In this document: one piece after another, positions 61,276 through 64,000 of the stretch
Numbering within the stretch: the stretch's first letter is position 1
Layout: each line of letters starts with the position of its first letter
DNA from: JAVVEG01 sp041751425
GTDB taxonomy: Bacteria > Pseudomonadota > Gammaproteobacteria > Pseudomonadales > Pseudohongiellaceae
DNA: 64,000 bases
Assembly (NCBI GenBank): GCA_041751425.1
Contig: JBGSXL010000033.1
Location: 1-64,000 of the forward strand
Direction of reading: 5' to 3'
Notes under the pieces: generated by a model
What the model was told of the DNA's origin: nothing
Database searches by the model: none
Seen by the model: the letters and a program-made list of their open reading frames with translations, nothing else
Made by a program: the position numbers and the translations under genes

Positions 61276-61823
61276 CAGTGCAACTCCACTTTCGGCGCTG
61301 TTCTTTCGTTACTGTCATCTACTTCAAAGAACTCCGCAACCGCAAAGCGAAAGGGTCGGGCGATCAGCAAGTGGGGGAAACTCTGAATACGGGTGTTGTA
61401 GATGCGCACGGAGCCGTTGTAGAAGCGACGTGCGTACTGAATGTGATCTTCGACTACCGTCAGCTCGGTCTGTAACTGGCGAAAGTTGCTGTCTGCCTTG
61501 AGGTCGGGATAGTCTTCGGCGAGCACAATCAGCTTTTGAATGCCGCTTTCCATTTCCGCTTCCAGCCGTGCTTTCTCCGGCAAATGTGCGGCCGCCTCGC
61601 TGCGGGCGCGCAGTTCAGTGACAGCCTCCATGGTGGCCCTCTCATAAGAGGAATAGGCCTTAACCGTAGCGATCAGTTGCGGCACGAGATCGTGTCGACG
61701 CTTCAACTGGACATCGATGTCACTCCAGGCGGCCTGTACCTGGTTGCGGTCCTGTACCAGTCGGTTATATATCCATATCGACGGTATCAGAACAAGGACT
61801 GCGGCGATCAGTAGTTCAAACAT
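61275..61823 (-). CDS. lemA: LemA family protein
   Basis: A 182-residue protein with an N-terminal membrane helix (about 3-20; LLIAAVLVLIPSIWIYNRLV) and the LemA helical core (VQAAWSDIDVQLKRRHDLVPQL, about 30-51; AEDYPDLKADSNFRQLQTEL). LemA and DUF2207 genes are often paired; both are thought to act at the cell envelope, and their precise role is open. It is translationally coupled to the DUF2207 gene. Confidence 0.93.
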   Translation of the reverse strand: MFELLIAAVLVLIPSIWIYNRLVQDRNQVQAAWSDIDVQLKRRHDLVPQLIATVKAYSSYERATMEAVTELRARSEAAAHLPEKARLEAEMESGIQKLIVLAEDYPDLKADSNFRQLQTELTVVEDHIQYARRFYNGSVRIYNTRIQSFPHLLIARPFRFAVAEFFEVDDSNERTAPKVELH

Positions 61824-61851
61824 AATGAAAATCCATTTTGCCAGTGCGTGG

Positions 61852-61925
61852 GGGGCCGGGATAATTGGGGTCAGAGTAAAAATACAGTACTGTTTTTTTA
61901 CTCTGACCCCAATTATCCCGGCCCC
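61852..61925. repeat. REP-like palindrome copy E (74 bp, longest)
   Basis: The GGGGTCAGAG/ACAGTACTGT core is extended by GGGGCCGGG and CCCGGCCCC arms, giving 74 bp of symmetry with one mismatch. It lies between lemA (upstream side) and the modC stop, and is the only copy with the GC-rich outer arms. Confidence 0.95.
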
Positions 61926-61931
61926 ATTTAT

Positions 61932-62999
61932 TTAGCTGATCAGCGCCACCCATTTGATCAGCGCATACACCCGCTGCCCCGGCGCCAGCGCCAAACGCTG
62001 CGCCGACCAACTGGTGATCTCAGACAGCAATAATTGCCCATCCGCCAGACGCAAATGCAGCACCACGCGTTGCTCGCCAACGGCGTGCACATGCTCAATA
62101 GACACCAGCAGATGGTTCTGCATACTTATACGCTGCGGATCATCCAGCGCCACGCTGACATCGCGCGCTAGAATGCGCACTCTCATGGCCTTGTCCATTG
62201 CATTAGCGGGAGATTGCAGCCAAAGCCTCGCCTCTGGTGGTCCGAATGCACTCAATCCGAACTCATTCGAAGTCCCCAACTCCCCGGTAAGAATCGCAGC
62301 CGCACCCTCCTCCTGAAACAACGGCGTATCGGGACGGGCCAGCGCTTGTTGCAACGTCTCAATACCGGTGATCTGCCCGGCAGCCATAAAGGCCACATGG
62401 TTTGCCAGGCGCTGCACCTCATCGGGCGAGTGCGTAATCAGCATGATGGGCACCTGAGAGTCCTGCGCCAATCGCGACAGAAACGGCATAATCTCCCGTT
62501 TGGTCTGGGTGTCCAATGCCGACAGCGGTTCATCCAATAACAATAACTGCGGACTGGTGAGCAATGCCCGACCAAGCGATATGCGTTGACGCTCACCACC
62601 GGAGAGTTGATCGATACGTTGTTGCAGCAGCGGCTCTATCGCCAGCATCTGCATCACCTCATCCGGATGCAACCGTCGGTGCTCCGCAATTGTGCGTTTA
62701 TAGCCGTACAACAAATTAGCACGCACCGACAAATGCGGCAACAGACTGTGCTCCTGAAACACCAAACCAATGCGGCGCTCGCTGGTCGGCACAAAGTGGG
62801 AGTCCTGCTGCCAACACTGGTCACCGAAATGCACTTGTGCGCCAGGCATCCGTTCCAAGCCTGCAATAATGCGCAGCAAAGTTGTCTTGCCACAGCCCGA
62901 GCGACCAAACAACGCGGTGACTCCCTCCGTTGGCAGTTCACTATCAATAAGCAGATTGAATGCGCCGCGTTGCAGGTGCGCCTTGACGCGCAAGCTCAT
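61932..62999 (-). CDS. modC: Molybdenum ABC transporter ATP-binding protein
   Basis: A 355-residue ATPase for molybdate import. Walker A is FGRSGCGKTTLLR, the ABC signature LSGGERQRISLGRALL, Walker B LLLLDEPLSALD, and the switch His is in ITHSPDEV. A C-terminal TOBE/molybdate-binding domain (about 285-355) completes the ModC layout. Its ATG overlaps modB by four bases. No modA is seen in the window. Confidence 0.93.
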   Translation of the reverse strand: MSLRVKAHLQRGAFNLLIDSELPTEGVTALFGRSGCGKTTLLRIIAGLERMPGAQVHFGDQCWQQDSHFVPTSERRIGLVFQEHSLLPHLSVRANLLYGYKRTIAEHRRLHPDEVMQMLAIEPLLQQRIDQLSGGERQRISLGRALLTSPQLLLLDEPLSALDTQTKREIMPFLSRLAQDSQVPIMLITHSPDEVQRLANHVAFMAAGQITGIETLQQALARPDTPLFQEEGAAAILTGELGTSNEFGLSAFGPPEARLWLQSPANAMDKAMRVRILARDVSVALDDPQRISMQNHLLVSIEHVHAVGEQRVVLHLRLADGQLLLSEITSWSAQRLALAPGQRVYALIKWVALIS

Positions 63000-63682
63000 A
63001 CCCGCACCACTTGAAAGCGTCGGCTGAAACCATACACCGTGAACAACACCAGAAAAGAGAACGCCAGCAGAATCAGAGAAAGGCGATGCGCAGCTTCGTA
63101 GTTCATGCTCTGCGCATAATCGTATATCAACACCGACAACACCTTAGTCTCGCCAGGAATACTGCCGCCCAGCATCAGGATAACGCCGAACTCTCCCATC
63201 GTATGCGCAAAGGTCAGTGTCGCGGCTATAACATAGCCGCCCTTACAAAGAGGCAAAATCACCGAAAAGAAACGATCGACGGGTCCTGCTCCCAGCGCAC
63301 AGGCCACTTCCACCGGTCGGCGACCCAGATTGTGGAAACTTTCCAGCAGCGGTTGCACGGCAAACGGCAGGGAATACAATACCGATGCCACCAGAATGCC
63401 TGCAAAGGAAAAAGCCAGATGCGTCAGGCCGATATCTTCCATCGAGCCACCGATAAAACCGCGTGGTCCCAATACCAGCAATAAATAGAAACCCAAAACT
63501 GTGGGCGGCAACACCAGCGGCAACGCCACTACAGCTTGCACCGCCACCTTTATTCCTGAGGTCTTGCCGGATAACCACCATGCCAGTGGCGTAGCGATAA
63601 GCAGCAGTATCACAGTGGTGTACAGGCACAGTTTGAGTGTCACCTCAATGGCCTGCCAGTCTGCAGGGCTGAGTCCGAACAT
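62996..63682 (-). CDS. modB: Molybdate ABC transporter permease
   Basis: A 228-residue inner-membrane permease with about five helices. The EAA-type coupling loop VEVACALGAGPVDRFFSVILPL and the early VALPLVLPPTVLGFYLL are typical of ModB. It is coupled to modC. The upstream 166 bases hold no modA and no clear ModE site. Confidence 0.93.
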   Translation of the reverse strand: MFGLSPADWQAIEVTLKLCLYTTVILLLIATPLAWWLSGKTSGIKVAVQAVVALPLVLPPTVLGFYLLLVLGPRGFIGGSMEDIGLTHLAFSFAGILVASVLYSLPFAVQPLLESFHNLGRRPVEVACALGAGPVDRFFSVILPLCKGGYVIAATLTFAHTMGEFGVILMLGGSIPGETKVLSVLIYDYAQSMNYEAAHRLSLILLAFSFLVLFTVYGFSRRFQVVRV

Positions 63683-63848
63683 ATTACTTCCTGTGAGATC
63701 GTCAGAATTCCGGGCAACATTCCGGCATCACAATGTAATTAAATATGTCCGCTTTGGCTACAGCCAATAATGGGTATCTCCTTTTATTTCGACATTTGCG
63801 CGCCAGCAGCCGCCCTTTATCGAACAGCCGGGATGGAACAGGGACGAA
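63683..63848. other. Gap between modB and the partial membrane gene
   Basis: 166 bases in which I see no gene, terminator hairpin or named site. It should hold the modB promoter, as the partial gene upstream reads the same way. Confidence 0.4.
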
Positions 63849-64000
63849 TCACACACTGAACACCGACACGTTCAGCGCACGCTCCAAAAACCACAACACA
63901 CCAAAACCGGTAATCCCAATGCCAGTAGCTATCAGCGTCATTTTTCTTACTATCTCTGCACGGCCAAGCAACAGCAGCACAGGCACAAGAACAAGCACAA
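63849..64000 (-). CDS. HupE/UreJ-like membrane protein (partial, C-terminal end)
   Basis: The last ~50 codons of a gene that begins beyond the right edge. The visible part is hydrophobic: a Leu/Val-rich helix, the polar turn GRAEIVRKM, and a final helix TGFGVLWFLERAL, ending VSVFSV. This ending resembles HupE/UreJ family proteins, which carry a conserved W/Y-F-x-E-R near the C-terminus; those proteins are linked to nickel or other metal import. Only the tail is visible, so the family call is tentative. Confidence 0.55.
   Translation of the reverse strand, partial: VLVLVPVLLLLGRAEIVRKMTLIATGIGITGFGVLWFLERALNVSVFSV

Overview
The window reads as chromosomal DNA of a marine-type gammaproteobacterium. 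The main evidence is the block lipA-lipB-ybeD-dacA-rlpA-rodA-mrdA-rlmH-rsfS-nadD, which has the same order and orientation as in Escherichia coli and Pseudomonas. FabY-type ketoacyl synthase, GreB, a class I fumarase, TonB-dependent receptors, PhoX and REP/RAYT elements fit the same picture. Genus cannot be fixed from the sequence alone. No phage, plasmid, CRISPR or rRNA is seen.

Region 1 (1-16.9 kb) is housekeeping. It holds the start of a BaiN-like flavoprotein, a class V aminotransferase, a sodium symporter, a periplasmic cyclophilin, and then the lipoate / cell-wall elongation / ribosome maturation / NAD / proline block read on the minus strand. A short minus-strand operon follows (MBL hydrolase, GIY-YIG protein, DUF523-DUF1722 protein). 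Region 2 (17.1-24.2 kb) reads on the plus strand: serA, serC, a NosR-like membrane flavoprotein/ferredoxin, dinB, greB and a GlxA-type regulator, with several stop/start overlaps. Region 3 (24.2-31.4 kb) has DUF1244, a ribosome hibernation factor, a lytic transglycosylase, an M15 peptidase, fabY, class I fumarase and an enoyl-CoA hydratase.

Region 4 (31.4-45.7 kb) is the accessory heart of the window. A minus-strand series runs from acetaldehyde dehydrogenase and 4-hydroxy-2-oxovalerate aldolase through a TonB receptor, a Tat-exported beta-propeller, a two-cluster ferredoxin-like protein, an unrecognised Cys-containing protein, a lipoprotein amidohydrolase and an MFS transporter, ending in a clear terminator. 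A second Tat beta-propeller follows behind its own near-perfect operator palindrome. A membrane-anchored diflavin reductase and a FadR/GntR regulator face the other way. It looks like a self-contained uptake and catabolism island for an unknown compound, ending in pyruvate and an acyl-CoA. The overlapping ferredoxin/unknown-protein pair is the best candidate here for undescribed biochemistry.

Region 5 (45.8-52.1 kb) has a vWA protein paired with a membrane J-domain protein, a phosphatase-like lipoprotein, a PAS 'histidine kinase' that has lost its catalytic residues, four 32-bp hairpin repeats beside tRNA-Leu(UAG), a coiled-coil membrane protein and a nucleoside transporter. Region 6 (52.1-58.4 kb) appears phosphate-regulated: an Oar-like TonB receptor and a Tat-exported PhoX phosphatase each have an 11-bp-phased PHO-box-like site upstream, with sodB between them. 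Region 7 (56.3-61.9 kb) contains a RAYT transposase surrounded by at least five long palindromes sharing one core (GGGGTCAGAG arms, ACAGTACTGT centre), plus a tiny lysine-rich gene and the DUF2207/LemA pair. The window closes with modC, modB and the 3' end of a HupE/UreJ-like membrane protein.
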